This document shows positions 18,986 to 27,297 of a DNA stretch of 64,000 bases, in pieces. The notes beneath the pieces are model-generated. The model had not been told where the DNA came from, made no database searches, and saw nothing but the letters and a program-made list of their open reading frames with translations. Origin of the DNA: CAZOKZ01 sp964580585 (GTDB taxonomy: Bacteria > Sumerlaeota > Sumerlaeia > SLMS01 > JAHLLQ01); NCBI GenBank assembly GCA_964580585.1, contig CAZOKZ010000002.1, positions 149,501 through 213,500 on the forward strand, given 5' to 3'. The number at the start of each line of letters is the position of its first letter. Position 1 is the stretch's first letter. The translations under genes were made by a program, and so were the position numbers.

Positions 18986-19666
18986 TCAATCGCCATTCGA
19001 ATCCCCACCATCGGGCAAATCGGCATTCCAACCTCGGCTTCGCCGCATCCGGCGTCCTCCCCGGTGGCGTTTTTTTCCAGCCGAAGCTTCGTCGATTTTG
19101 TCCAGAATTACCAGATGCGCCAGGGGGACGTACAGCTCGAACATCTTGCCCACGATGGGCAACGATACCACCATCAGAGCACGCGTGTTGACCACATTCA
19201 GGATACGTCCACGCACTCCACGCATGGCTCCGGTGACAATTTCGGCCTCATCGCCTCCGGGCACCAATTCATCTGCCAAAATACGGGGGTTGCATTGCAG
19301 CAGCATCCGAAGCAACTCGATTTCGCCTTCCGGAATCACCGAGGGTTCGCCGGGCCGGGTGCCAACCACGCGAACGACATGCTCCTGCTCGTTGATCCGG
19401 CCATAGAGCGCCGTGTCCATTTGACAGTAAATAAATACGTAGTTGGTGAACAACAACTCCGTGCCCGGCACGCTGCTCTGGCTCTCGACGGTGCGACTCA
19501 ACCGGGGGACCAATGTATCGCGATATCCCCAGTCTTTGAGAAGCCGGGCTATCTGATCCTCTGCCCCGTGACGCGTGTAAATGGCATACCAGAATGCAAG
19601 CGCTTCGGAGGATTCCTGCGTGTTGCTCTTGCCTGTTTGATCGACCGGAATAGTCATACGCCTCAT
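18986..19666 (-). CDS. specialised NusG paralogue (RfaH/UpxY-type antiterminator)
   Basis: About 226 residues. The N-terminal NGN domain is clear: FWYAIYTRHGAEDQIARLL, the variable surface, then LLFTNYVFIYCQM and HVVRVVGTRPGEPSVIPEGE. A KOW domain follows (GAMRGVRGRILNVVNTRALMVVSL). Such paralogues ride on RNA polymerase and prevent termination in long surface-polysaccharide operons. Here it heads the cluster of five polysaccharide genes on the same strand, which is the position of UpxY and RfaH-like regulators. The C-terminal 30 residues are basic (GKKRHRGGRRMRRSR) and acidic in turn, an unusual tail that could touch nucleic acid. The start is ambiguous among ATG 19666, ATG 19657 and an earlier TTG; none has a strong ribosome site. 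Confidence 0.87.
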   Translation of the reverse strand: MRRMTIPVDQTGKSNTQESSEALAFWYAIYTRHGAEDQIARLLKDWGYRDTLVPRLSRTVESQSSVPGTELLFTNYVFIYCQMDTALYGRINEQEHVVRVVGTRPGEPSVIPEGEIELLRMLLQCNPRILADELVPGGDEAEIVTGAMRGVRGRILNVVNTRALMVVSLPIVGKMFELYVPLAHLVILDKIDEASAGKKRHRGGRRMRRSRGWNADLPDGGDSNGD

Positions 19667-19741
19667 GGTGCCCAATTTTCAACTTGAAGCATTAGTGTAT
19701 TCGAGCCGTCCTTCCGCGATCAAGCCTTGATCAACATACAA

Positions 19742-19771
19742 CTCGGGGGCAGCCGAACGGCTGCCCCCGAG
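19742..19771 (-). terminator. strong hairpin between the HPF-sigma gene and the NusG paralogue
   Basis: A perfect 13-bp GC-rich stem (19742-19754 with 19759-19771) closed by a 4-base loop. On the minus strand the 3' side is only moderately T-rich (GTTGTATGTT), so it could be a terminator for the upstream gene or a structure in the leader of the antiterminator gene. Confidence 0.6.
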
Positions 19772-19806
19772 AAGTCTAGCAATTGGCGCAAGAAGCCTGC
19801 GCAAAT

Positions 19807-20907
19807 TTACGCGCTGGCTGATTCCGATTTCACGGCGCCGTGCGCGACGCCGTTCGTACCATGAAGCTTCGACCAGCCTTCTTGCAACGCCTTGACGCAT
19901 TCGTTGATGTCCTGCTGGACGGAATCGTCCGAACGATTTTGAATCATGGCGATTTCATAGACATCGAAGCCCTCGACGCGATTGAGGAAAAACGCCGACC
20001 GCGCTTTTGAGGGGAAATTCGACAAGTACTTGAGGATGATGCGGTGTTCTTCCACATCGGTCATATGGTGATCGGGGTCTTCGGCATGATCGTCGATCAG
20101 CACATCCTCCATGCGCAACGCCGTGAACGGCTGGAAGTACTCGCGTTCTTCCATTTCGGTTCCATTGATACCCCAGCGCTCATCCTCTGGCGCTCCCTGC
20201 TCGATGGAGATCATCTCGCTATCGTCGGGACGATGACGCGAGACCTCGTCGGCGAGCATCATTTCAATCTGGCGATAAAGCACCTGCTCCAGGGTTTTGG
20301 GATCGGCCATGACACTACCGTTGGCTTCGAGAGCCCCAAGGATTGCCTGATCCACCAAATCGTCCGGTGTCAGGTAATCGGCGGGCAATTCGCCAGCAAC
20401 CTGGGCCGCGTGAATGTGATCGCGAGCAAAATTGTACAACGATGACATTAATGGACGCATACGCGCGAACAAGGGGTGGCTTTCCGGCTCCAGGTTCAAA
20501 GATTGGGCCTGGCTCAATCCGGGGGATTTGACCAGATCGTCTGCGAAGTTTTGAAACATTTCCTGGGTCGAACGGCGGCGACGGTTCAGGTAGTCTTTAC
20601 GAACCTTGGCCACACTCCGGCGCAGTTCCTTTTTCAGCGCCGATTCGACACTGTTCATCAAGCTGTTCAAATCATGATTGTCTTTGTGAACGACCACGGT
20701 CTGGTCGGGAAGTTGGAAGCTGATGGTCAGGTGATACATCGGGCGATCAACCGAGCCATCGCTGGTCAAGCGGGCTCGGAATATGGTGACTCCTGGCGCG
20801 TGTCTCCCTAATCGTTTCTTAATGGAAGGTAGGATCTTGTTGAGGTGATACTCCACAGTTTTTCGTTCTTTTGTCGTGATTCCGGGAGTTGCAAGGATCA
20901 ATTTCAT
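19807..20907 (-). CDS. HPF/RaiA-like domain fused to a sigma-70-like region
   Basis: 366 residues. Residues 1-110 resemble the ribosome-hibernation HPF/RaiA fold: a beta-strand with Asp and polar residues (RPMYHLTISFQLPDQTVVVH) then two helices ending in a basic run (LKKELRRSVAKVRKDYLNRRRR). Residues about 140-230 look like sigma region 2 (RPLMSSLYNFARDHIH, LTPDDLVDQAILGALE). The end (FPSKARSAFFLNRVEGFDVYEIAMIQNRSDDSVQQDINECV, in pieces) looks like region 4 with its helix-turn-helix. An acidic linker joins them. The start has AGGAAG five bases upstream. It lies alone above the NusG paralogue. Possible role: linking ribosome state to transcription under stress. Family halves are recognisable but remote; the combined function is inference. 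Confidence 0.7.
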   Translation of the reverse strand: MKLILATPGITTKERKTVEYHLNKILPSIKKRLGRHAPGVTIFRARLTSDGSVDRPMYHLTISFQLPDQTVVVHKDNHDLNSLMNSVESALKKELRRSVAKVRKDYLNRRRRSTQEMFQNFADDLVKSPGLSQAQSLNLEPESHPLFARMRPLMSSLYNFARDHIHAAQVAGELPADYLTPDDLVDQAILGALEANGSVMADPKTLEQVLYRQIEMMLADEVSRHRPDDSEMISIEQGAPEDERWGINGTEMEEREYFQPFTALRMEDVLIDDHAEDPDHHMTDVEEHRIILKYLSNFPSKARSAFFLNRVEGFDVYEIAMIQNRSDDSVQQDINECVKALQEGWSKLHGTNGVAHGAVKSESASA

Positions 20908-21195
20908 ATTGGCTTCCTACCATGGTGGGATTTCGTGGACATCCTGCATGGATGCCGATTCAAAAAAACTATTCCTCTAATCAGAATAATGAACAAAAAC
21001 TCACGCTGGGTGCAAAGAAAATTTAGCCTTTTTAAATCTTAATCGACCAGCTAGATGTAAAAAAGCTAGATTTCTCAATGATCTGACTCCTTCTGCTGCA
21101 AAGTGGTTTTTTCTCCTGTCTTTTAAACTCACCCTCTCTTGGAGCATGCCATGCTCTTCATTTCGGGTTTCAAAATCCGGGCCAAAAACAATCGA
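20908..21195. other. intergenic region upstream of the HPF-sigma gene
   Basis: No gene seen. The stretch is A+T-rich near 20960-21070 and must contain the promoter of the HPF-sigma gene. I could not identify a convincing -35/-10 pair. Confidence 0.35.
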
Positions 21196-21215
21196 CCGCC
21201 AGGTTTCCCTGGCGG
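21196..21215 (-). terminator. hairpin after the HlyD-like gene
   Basis: An 8-bp perfect stem (21196-21203 with 21208-21215), 4-base loop, followed on the minus strand by a GATTGTTTTT tract. It lies about 30 bases past the HlyD-like stop. Confidence 0.65.
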
Positions 21216-21247
21216 CCGATCACGTGAGACAAATTCTGAATGTTCAA

Positions 21248-22408
21248 TTAGCGCTTGTGGAAAAACACCGTGACAATTTCACCCGGAACAAGACCGTCCG
21301 ATTCCATCATTTTGACCAGAAACGGTCGGCCATATTCGGAAATGTTCAGGTTTCGCTGAAGTCGTCCGGGCAAAGCCTCGAATGCGGGTCCAAGCGATTG
21401 CACCCGAGCATCCAGACGATGCGTTCCATTGGATAATGTGCCAACTTGCACGTCTTCGCCCGCGTATGGTTCAATTGGTGCAGAAGGGGGCAAATACGCC
21501 ACAATCGTCGTGGCGTCCTCCGACGTAATTTGCACAACGGGCAACCCAGCCTGGACATTTTTACCCGCCTCAATGTACGAAGCGCTGACCACACCATCGA
21601 TGGGGCTGCGCAGATACAGGCCAGCCATTTGTGCAGAAAATAATTCCACTCTGGTCGCCATCACGTCCACCTGACGTTCGTATGGAGCGAGCACTTCGGC
21701 GAAGTTCGGCGCCTGAAGCCGATTGGCAGCGAATTCCGCCAAACGATTGCGGGCTTCAGCGACTTGTTTCTGCGTTTCGATAAGAGAACTTTCGTTTTCG
21801 TTGATGGACTTTTCAATCGCATCGGCTTCCATGCGAATGCGGTCGAGGTCGGCGCTTTGATTCACACCCATCTCGATCAACTGGGCGAGCCGTTGTTCTT
21901 CCAACCGTAAGCCAGAGAGCTGAATCTTGTTCACCTCGATAGTTACCCGACGATCGAGTACTGCGAGTTGAGCGTTGTTCAGGTCAACTTCGAGTCGGCG
22001 TTCGTCCAATTGACGCGATTCCCGATATTCTTGAACGCTACGTTCGAGCTTCAACCGTTCGGCAGACACCTGGGCCTGAAGAGCAGCCATTTCGGCTTCG
22101 AGCATTTTGCGCTCGAATAGCAGTTCGGTCGCATCCAGTTCGACGACGATGTCCCCCTGCTTGACCTTGCTGTGCAACGGAGCGCGAACCGCTGCGATCC
22201 GGCCATCGACCAACGGTGTGACCGTGGTCTGCGACACGTTGATGATTCCTTTAACGCTGTAGGTCTGCGATTCGGAGACGTACAAACTGAAACAAAGGAA
22301 TATCGCAACGACCCAAACCACGATGGGCCCCACTCGCGTGGCTGTCCAATGAAACCGCCTCCGCAAGGAAACGGGAATCGGTTGAGTGGATGGTGAATTC
22401 CGCTTCAC
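21248..22408 (-). CDS. HlyD-family periplasmic adaptor (membrane fusion protein)
   Basis: About 387 residues. One N-terminal membrane segment (VGPIVVWVVAIFLCFSLYV), a first lipoyl half (VTPLVDGRIAAVRAPLHSKV), a long coiled coil from about residue 110 to 250 rich in Glu/Arg/Leu, and the second lipoyl half with the typical LYLRSPIDGVVSASYIEAG. It bridges an inner-membrane pump to an outer-membrane channel, yet no ABC, RND or TolC gene is adjacent. I choose GTG 22408 as the start because GGAGGGG lies seven bases upstream; ATG 22435 and TTG 22474 are worse spaced. It follows the DUF4956 gene by about 130 bases on the same strand and may belong with it and the VTC gene. Confidence 0.85.
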   Translation of the reverse strand: MKRNSPSTQPIPVSLRRRFHWTATRVGPIVVWVVAIFLCFSLYVSESQTYSVKGIINVSQTTVTPLVDGRIAAVRAPLHSKVKQGDIVVELDATELLFERKMLEAEMAALQAQVSAERLKLERSVQEYRESRQLDERRLEVDLNNAQLAVLDRRVTIEVNKIQLSGLRLEEQRLAQLIEMGVNQSADLDRIRMEADAIEKSINENESSLIETQKQVAEARNRLAEFAANRLQAPNFAEVLAPYERQVDVMATRVELFSAQMAGLYLRSPIDGVVSASYIEAGKNVQAGLPVVQITSEDATTIVAYLPPSAPIEPYAGEDVQVGTLSNGTHRLDARVQSLGPAFEALPGRLQRNLNISEYGRPFLVKMMESDGLVPGEIVTVFFHKR

Positions 22409-22540
22409 GTTGAGTCCCCTCCCTTCGGGCGACATGCCCCTGCTTGTATCGTCCTGACCTCTGTCATTCCCCAAGTCCTCCGGCTTGTTTAATGATCGCC
22501 GATCGCTGAAAACGAACGGCTTACCCCCTCCACCTTCACA

Positions 22541-23230
22541 TCAGACCTCGGCTTGATCGCCCTGCAGGAGCAGCGACACACCCGAGACCCCTTCGATCGA
22601 TTTGAGTTCCTCGATGAACTCGTTACTGCGACCCGGATCGCGCAACATCAGACGATAAGAAAAGTCCTCCAAAGGCTTTTCAAACTCCGAGCGATGCGAA
22701 ATCAGGCTGGTTTTCAAACAGTGACGCGACATGATGCGGGCAATCAGATCGCCTTGTTCTTTGGGCGCTTCAAATCGCAGAAGCGCGTCGTGCAATTGCC
22801 GTGAACCAAACGAGGTCATCGACAAATACATTACCACCATGACAAAGACCGCTGTCCCAATGGTCAGCGGCAAAAAGTTCCACGTTCCGGCGCCGAGCCC
22901 GACGGCAAGTTCCATGAAAATGAACGCCGTGTCGCGCGTGTCCTTGAGCACGTTACGGAATCGAATGACAGCGAAAGCACCGAACAACCCGAACGCCACG
23001 ACCACATTGGTTCCGACGATCATCATGATCAATGCGATCACAACGGCGATAATAACGAGCGATTGCACGTAAGCCCGGCTGTAGGAAACGCCCGAATGGC
23101 TCCAGGTGTAAGCCCAGGCGACAATCTGGCCGGCAATAAACGCATACAACAACGCCATGATCATCATACCAAGCGTCGGGGCTTGGGCGCTGCTTTGAAA
23201 TAACTGAAAAAACGAACCCAAATCATTCAT
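22541..23230 (-). CDS. DUF4956 membrane protein
   Basis: 229 residues with four hydrophobic segments (MMIMALLYAFIAGQIVAWAY, VQSLVIIAVVIALIMMIVG, NVVVAFGLFGAFAVIRFR, and LTIGTAVFVMVVMYL) and a cytoplasmic C-terminal domain of about 85 residues ending GVSGVSLLLQGDQAEV. The block GLFGAFAVIRFRNVLKDTRD is the hallmark of DUF4956, a family repeatedly found beside VTC-domain polyphosphate polymerases, where it is thought to be a membrane partner. The start at ATG 23230 overlaps the stop of the VTC gene in an ATGA and gives the family N-terminus; a longer frame reaches 23314 inside that gene. Precise function is unknown. Confidence 0.87.
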   Translation of the reverse strand: MNDLGSFFQLFQSSAQAPTLGMMIMALLYAFIAGQIVAWAYTWSHSGVSYSRAYVQSLVIIAVVIALIMMIVGTNVVVAFGLFGAFAVIRFRNVLKDTRDTAFIFMELAVGLGAGTWNFLPLTIGTAVFVMVVMYLSMTSFGSRQLHDALLRFEAPKEQGDLIARIMSRHCLKTSLISHRSEFEKPLEDFSYRLMLRDPGRSNEFIEELKSIEGVSGVSLLLQGDQAEV

Positions 23231-24021
23231 CCCGCAACCCTCGCTCGTCTGAAGAATGGCTGATGTTCTGCGACACCCTGATGCGCAAGGGCACCATAAA
23301 GCCTGTCCATGCACAGCATGTATTTCGGCACTGAAACGCGGTGCATTTCATAGGTGCGAATGACGTCCTGGAGCCAGGCAGGAATCGCACGCTCGAATTT
23401 GACCTCGACGATGGTCTTCGGTAAATCGACGTCCACCCAACCGGGCGCCTCTTGATCGGGAACCTCATCGACCAACTCGTGCGCTTGCAATTCCGTGTCG
23501 AAGGTCACGCGCAGGTACTCGTTCACATCGCCGGTCCAGGCTTCGCGATGATAACGAACAAAACAAGCGGGGACAGCATTCAAACGGCGAACGCGCTCGC
23601 CGAGACGATGGCTTTCCGCAAGCGTTTCGTTGGTGGTCTGAAAATCTCTTTCCCGCAAACGCTGGCCTTGAAGATAATGGTTCAACATCCCGTCTTTCAG
23701 GAGAATCCGCGACTTGGATATAACATCGGCGGTGCGGCGTTTTTCCTCGAAGACAACGGGAGGCGCGCCTGCTCCGTGATACCAACGAGCCCGCAACTTG
23801 AAGCGATTTTTTTCGCCCGCATATGCCGTGCGGTAACAGTAGGAATCCAGGCTGTCGAAATACAGGCTTGAACACATGTATTGATGTTTGGGAACGTTTT
23901 TACAAAAGGGGTCCAGGCGCATGTAAAACGGCAAGACCCTGCGTACTTCCTCGGCCTTGAAGGCGGGAAGCAGATATTTGCACTCGAAGCGCGAAGAAAA
24001 ACCAAACTGATTCAAGGCCAT
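23227..24021 (-). CDS. VTC-domain polyphosphate polymerase
   Basis: 264 residues of the VTC family, bacterial relatives of the yeast Vtc4 catalytic tunnel that makes polyphosphate from ATP. Recognisable elements: RFECKYLLP at the start, SSLYFDSLDSYCYRTAY, the basic pair in NRFKLRARWYHG, VVFEEKRRTADVISKSR and TIVEVKFERAIPAWL, which supply the Arg/Lys/Glu residues lining the tunnel in Vtc4. The gene overlaps the following DUF4956 gene by four bases. In many bacteria the trio VTC, DUF4956 and a CotH-kinase protein are neighbours; the CotH protein of this window is at 36-40 kb. Family assignment is strong. Confidence 0.88.
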   Translation of the reverse strand: MALNQFGFSSRFECKYLLPAFKAEEVRRVLPFYMRLDPFCKNVPKHQYMCSSLYFDSLDSYCYRTAYAGEKNRFKLRARWYHGAGAPPVVFEEKRRTADVISKSRILLKDGMLNHYLQGQRLRERDFQTTNETLAESHRLGERVRRLNAVPACFVRYHREAWTGDVNEYLRVTFDTELQAHELVDEVPDQEAPGWVDVDLPKTIVEVKFERAIPAWLQDVIRTYEMHRVSVPKYMLCMDRLYGALAHQGVAEHQPFFRRARVAG

Positions 24022-24358
24022 GCACTCGCTTCCATTCGCAGAACAAAACCATCGACTGAAAACGGCTCGGATCCGCGTTCAATTGCTGGCACCTGTCCCG
24101 GAAATAACCAAGCTTACCGGGTGGCACGCCTTTCCGCCACCTCAGCCAATATTTTCTGGAATTGAGGCTGAATCTCCATTTCAACCTCGCCTCTCCCCCG
24201 GGACAAGAAACGCCGATTAGTTCCTCCCAATCGGAAACATTGTCCGGTCATGATTCGAAGTACAGACTTCGATCCATGATGGCAACGATTGTAGTCAGCA
24301 CAGGGGAGTATGCAAGGAGAGATTTAACGTTTTATTAAGAAGATGTTAGGAAAATAGA
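24022..24358. other. intergenic region upstream of the VTC gene
   Basis: No gene seen. The left part lies upstream of the VTC gene and probably holds its promoter; the right part (24290-24358) is A+T-rich and follows htpG and its terminator. Confidence 0.35.
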
Positions 24359-24392
24359 TAAAAAAGAGCGGAGAAGACCAGCTTCCCCGCTC
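24359..24392 (-). terminator. intrinsic terminator of htpG
   Basis: On the minus strand an 11-bp stem with one G-T pair (24366-24376 with 24382-24392) is followed by seven T. It lies about 30 bases past the htpG stop. Confidence 0.88.
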
Positions 24393-24420
24393 AGAGCAAT
24401 CCAAAGACTGCCAATATCCG

Positions 24421-26286
24421 TTATAATCCCGCCGCCTTCGCTAGCAGCTTGTTCATGCGCTCGACCATGTTGCGCGGATCCATCAACAGCCCCGCCGCGA
24501 GCAATGCGTTGTCGAGCAATTGCTCGGACAAGTCTTTAGCGAATGCTTCGTCTTCCGAGCGCAACGTCTGGATTTTCCGCACCAACCCGTGTGCCGGGTT
24601 GATTTCGAGCGTCGTAAAGCTCGGGCCCGGTGTGTCGCGATTCATCGACATCATCACGCGCTGCATGGCGCTCGACATACCGGATTCGCTGGTGGCGGCG
24701 GCGGGACTCCTGGTCAGACGCTTGGAAACCTTTACCTGGCTGACGCGTTCACCCAGCGCCGACTTCAGCCAACCGCACAACGCCTCGGCATCGTCCTTCG
24801 ATAGTTCCTCGCCTTCGGCTTCCGGCTTCTCGCCCGGCAATTCCAGGTCGCCTTTGTCCGCCGACACGAGCTGCTTCTCGTCGAAGGAACTCAGGTTGTT
24901 CAGCACAAAGTCGTCGATGTTCTCGAACAGGTACAGAACTTCCAAATCGCGTTCCTTGAACGCTTCCAGGTACGGCCCGGCTTCGATGGCTTCGCGCGAA
25001 GGACCGTTTATATAGTAGATGTCTTTCTGCTCGGACTGCATGCGCGTGATGTATTCGTTCAGCGTCGTCGTTTTGCCCGGTTCGGTTTTCGAGGATTCGA
25101 AGCGCAACAGCTTGGCAAGGTCTTCACGGTGCGAGAAATCCTGGATCACGCCTTCTTTCAGGAAGTTGCTGTGTTGCTTGTAGAATTCCGCGAATTTTTC
25201 CGCGTCGTTCTTCGATTGCTCGTCCAGGAACTTGATGAATTTGCCGACGATCACGCGCTGGAGTTTCTGAATCAGGCGGCTGTCCTGCAACGTCTCGCGC
25301 GAGATGTTCAGCGGCAGGTCCTCGCTGTCGATCACACCTTTGACGAAGCGCATCCACTCGGGCAGCAATTCCTCGGGCTGCTTCATGATCATGACTTTGC
25401 GGCAATACAGGTCCACGCCGGGTTTCGTGCGGCCAAAACCGAAGTGCTCGAAGTTTTCCTGCGGCACAAAGAGCAACGCGTTGATCGCCAACGGCGCGTC
25501 GGCCTGGAAATGCAAGCGATACTGCGCTTCGCCGCCCGTGCCCGAAATGAATTTGAAGAACTCGGAATATTCCTCGTCCGTGACCTCGTTTTTGTTGCGC
25601 GTCCAGATGGCCTGGACGGTGTTGATTTTTTCTTCACCGAGCAAAATCGGAAAGTTCACGAAGTTCGAGAACTTCTGGATGATCGACTTCACACGGTATT
25701 CTTTCGCGTACTCGTCGTCCTCGTCACGAAGCTCCAACGTGATCCGCGTGCCGCGCTCGAGACCATCGACTGGCGTGATGGTGAACTCGCCAACACCTTC
25801 GCTCTCCCAACGCCAACCTTGTGAGTCAGAATGAAACGACCGCGTTTCGACTGTCACCTTTTTCGCCACCATGAACGCGCTGTAAAACCCGACGCCAAAC
25901 TGGCCGATCAGGTTCACGTCCTGCTTGGCGCCCTCGGCCATTTTGCTCAAAAACGACTTGGTGCCCGAGCGTGCAATGGTGCCGAGATTTTCGGTCAGCT
26001 CGTCGCGCGTCATGCCAATGCCCGAGTCGGCGATGGTGAAGGTTTTGGCTTCTTCATCGAGCGCGATGCGGATATCGAGCGCCGCGTCGCGCCCTGGGAT
26101 TTCTGGATTTACGAGCGTTTCGTGACGGAATTTCTCGAGCGCGTCGGCGGCGTTCGAGATGAGTTCGCGGACGAAAATTTCCTTATGCGTGTACAGCGAA
26201 TGGATAACGATATCGAGAAGTTGTTTGATTTCGGCCTGAAACGCGTGGGTTTCAGGGGCGGGTGCTTGAACGTTCGTCGTGCTCAT
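24421..26286 (-). CDS. htpG: HSP90-family molecular chaperone HtpG
   Basis: About 621 residues, normal HtpG length. The N-terminal GHKL ATPase carries IHSLYTHKEIFVRELISNAADAL (in pieces), the nucleotide-binding DSGIGMT, LGTIARSGTKSF and GQFGVGFYSAFMV. The middle domain contains NISRETLQDSRLIQK, with the conserved Arg that reaches the ATP. The C-terminal dimerisation domain ends NALLAAGLLMDPRNMVERMN. It is a cytosolic ATP-driven chaperone. The start is ATG 26286 (MSTTNVQAP) with GGAG ten bases upstream; a TTG two codons earlier is possible. The gene is monocistronic. No CIRCE or other heat-shock operator is recognisable upstream. Confidence 0.95.
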   Translation of the reverse strand: MSTTNVQAPAPETHAFQAEIKQLLDIVIHSLYTHKEIFVRELISNAADALEKFRHETLVNPEIPGRDAALDIRIALDEEAKTFTIADSGIGMTRDELTENLGTIARSGTKSFLSKMAEGAKQDVNLIGQFGVGFYSAFMVAKKVTVETRSFHSDSQGWRWESEGVGEFTITPVDGLERGTRITLELRDEDDEYAKEYRVKSIIQKFSNFVNFPILLGEEKINTVQAIWTRNKNEVTDEEYSEFFKFISGTGGEAQYRLHFQADAPLAINALLFVPQENFEHFGFGRTKPGVDLYCRKVMIMKQPEELLPEWMRFVKGVIDSEDLPLNISRETLQDSRLIQKLQRVIVGKFIKFLDEQSKNDAEKFAEFYKQHSNFLKEGVIQDFSHREDLAKLLRFESSKTEPGKTTTLNEYITRMQSEQKDIYYINGPSREAIEAGPYLEAFKERDLEVLYLFENIDDFVLNNLSSFDEKQLVSADKGDLELPGEKPEAEGEELSKDDAEALCGWLKSALGERVSQVKVSKRLTRSPAAATSESGMSSAMQRVMMSMNRDTPGPSFTTLEINPAHGLVRKIQTLRSEDEAFAKDLSEQLLDNALLAAGLLMDPRNMVERMNKLLAKAAGL

Positions 26287-26384
26287 GCGCAATAGTCTCC
26301 TCGTGCGTGGGTGAGATTTGTTGTCGAGGAGGGGGTTTGCAAATGGGAGACCAATGGGCGAAGGTACGGGCGAGGGAAGTGGAA

Positions 26385-26460
26385 TTTCACCGCGAAGACG
26401 CGAAGCCGCGAAGAATCGCGAAGAAGTTTTTCCCGCGCGGAGACGCGGAGGCGCGGAGAA
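26385..26460. repeat. CGCGAAG-type degenerate intergenic repeat
   Basis: Between the 5' end of htpG and the 3' end of the Yip1-like gene lies a purine-rich string of short units (CGCGAAG, then CGCGGAG) repeated about eight times, split by a TTTTTCCC tract. It is not coding in a sensible frame. Similar strings occur scattered in intergenic DNA of many unrelated bacteria, which is recollection, not a search result. Confidence 0.7.
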
Positions 26461-26507
26461 AATCGGGATCGCTAATCTCCTGATTGGCGGCTTTTGCGTT
26501 TTCCACC

Positions 26508-27251
26508 TTATTTCTGAAAGAGATTATCTTCCAGCACCTGCGGCCTGAACGTCCCCTTTGTCTCTCGCGTGCGGAGGAATTGCCGCACCGAATACACAAT
26601 GGCCGTGTAGAAATTCATCTGCGAGGCTTCGCGGCGGCGCAGCCATTCGAAGGGCTGATCGGGCACACCGATGAAGGGGCGCAGACTCCACGTCATTTGC
26701 GCGGCAACGAATCCGTACAAACCAATCCACAGCACAAATACACTGGATGTCGTCAGGTGCAGTTTCCCGCCGAGTGCTGTCAAATCTGCATGCAACATGC
26801 GCAATCCGTAAATGCCCGCCACACCGCAAACAACAAGATGCAGCAGTTTGGAAAAGTGGTAGTCGGACGTGAATCCGAAAAACGCCAGCACGGGCGCGCA
26901 GGCGAGCACGATCAGCGCACCGACGGCGATAGGGTGCAACGCAATCGCGACGGTTTGCAAAAGTGTGGCCTGGCCTCCGCAGACGGCGTTCACGACAAAA
27001 AGCAACGGTAACGTGATCGCCAGCGAAAGCAAAGGGACGCTGGGTGCCTTGATCGCGGAGGATAAAATTTGTCGTCCCCCGCGAACGAAACCGAGAACCA
27101 CGCCGTAAACGCTGCCTCCAACGACGACAATCAAGAACAATGAAAGGATGATTTCCCAGGGATCCGACTGGCTTCCGATGGAAAGCGCCACTTGCTTAGG
27201 CGTACGAAGCAAATCGAGAATGAGCGTCCAAATACTTTGCGTTTCACTCAT
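26508..27251 (-). CDS. Yip1-domain-like membrane protein
   Basis: 247 residues with about five or six membrane segments (IILSLFLIVVVGGSVYGVVL, VPLLSLAITLPLLFVVNAV, VGALIVLACAPVLAFFGF, and others). The pattern, including KAPSVPLLSLAITLPLLF and MTWSLRPFIG, resembles the Yip1-like bacterial membrane proteins annotated as 'actin-binding WH2 domain-containing'. No catalytic residues stand out. I start at ATG 27251, which has AAAGGA seven to ten bases upstream; the open frame continues upstream into the divergent AraC gene. The 46-bp gap to the AraC start suggests a shared divergent promoter, so AraC may control it. Confidence 0.75.
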   Translation of the reverse strand: MSETQSIWTLILDLLRTPKQVALSIGSQSDPWEIILSLFLIVVVGGSVYGVVLGFVRGGRQILSSAIKAPSVPLLSLAITLPLLFVVNAVCGGQATLLQTVAIALHPIAVGALIVLACAPVLAFFGFTSDYHFSKLLHLVVCGVAGIYGLRMLHADLTALGGKLHLTTSSVFVLWIGLYGFVAAQMTWSLRPFIGVPDQPFEWLRRREASQMNFYTAIVYSVRQFLRTRETKGTFRPQVLEDNLFQK

Positions 27252-27297
27252 GAATGTGTTTCCTTTTGAGTTAAAATTAGATCGTCCGAATTGATTT

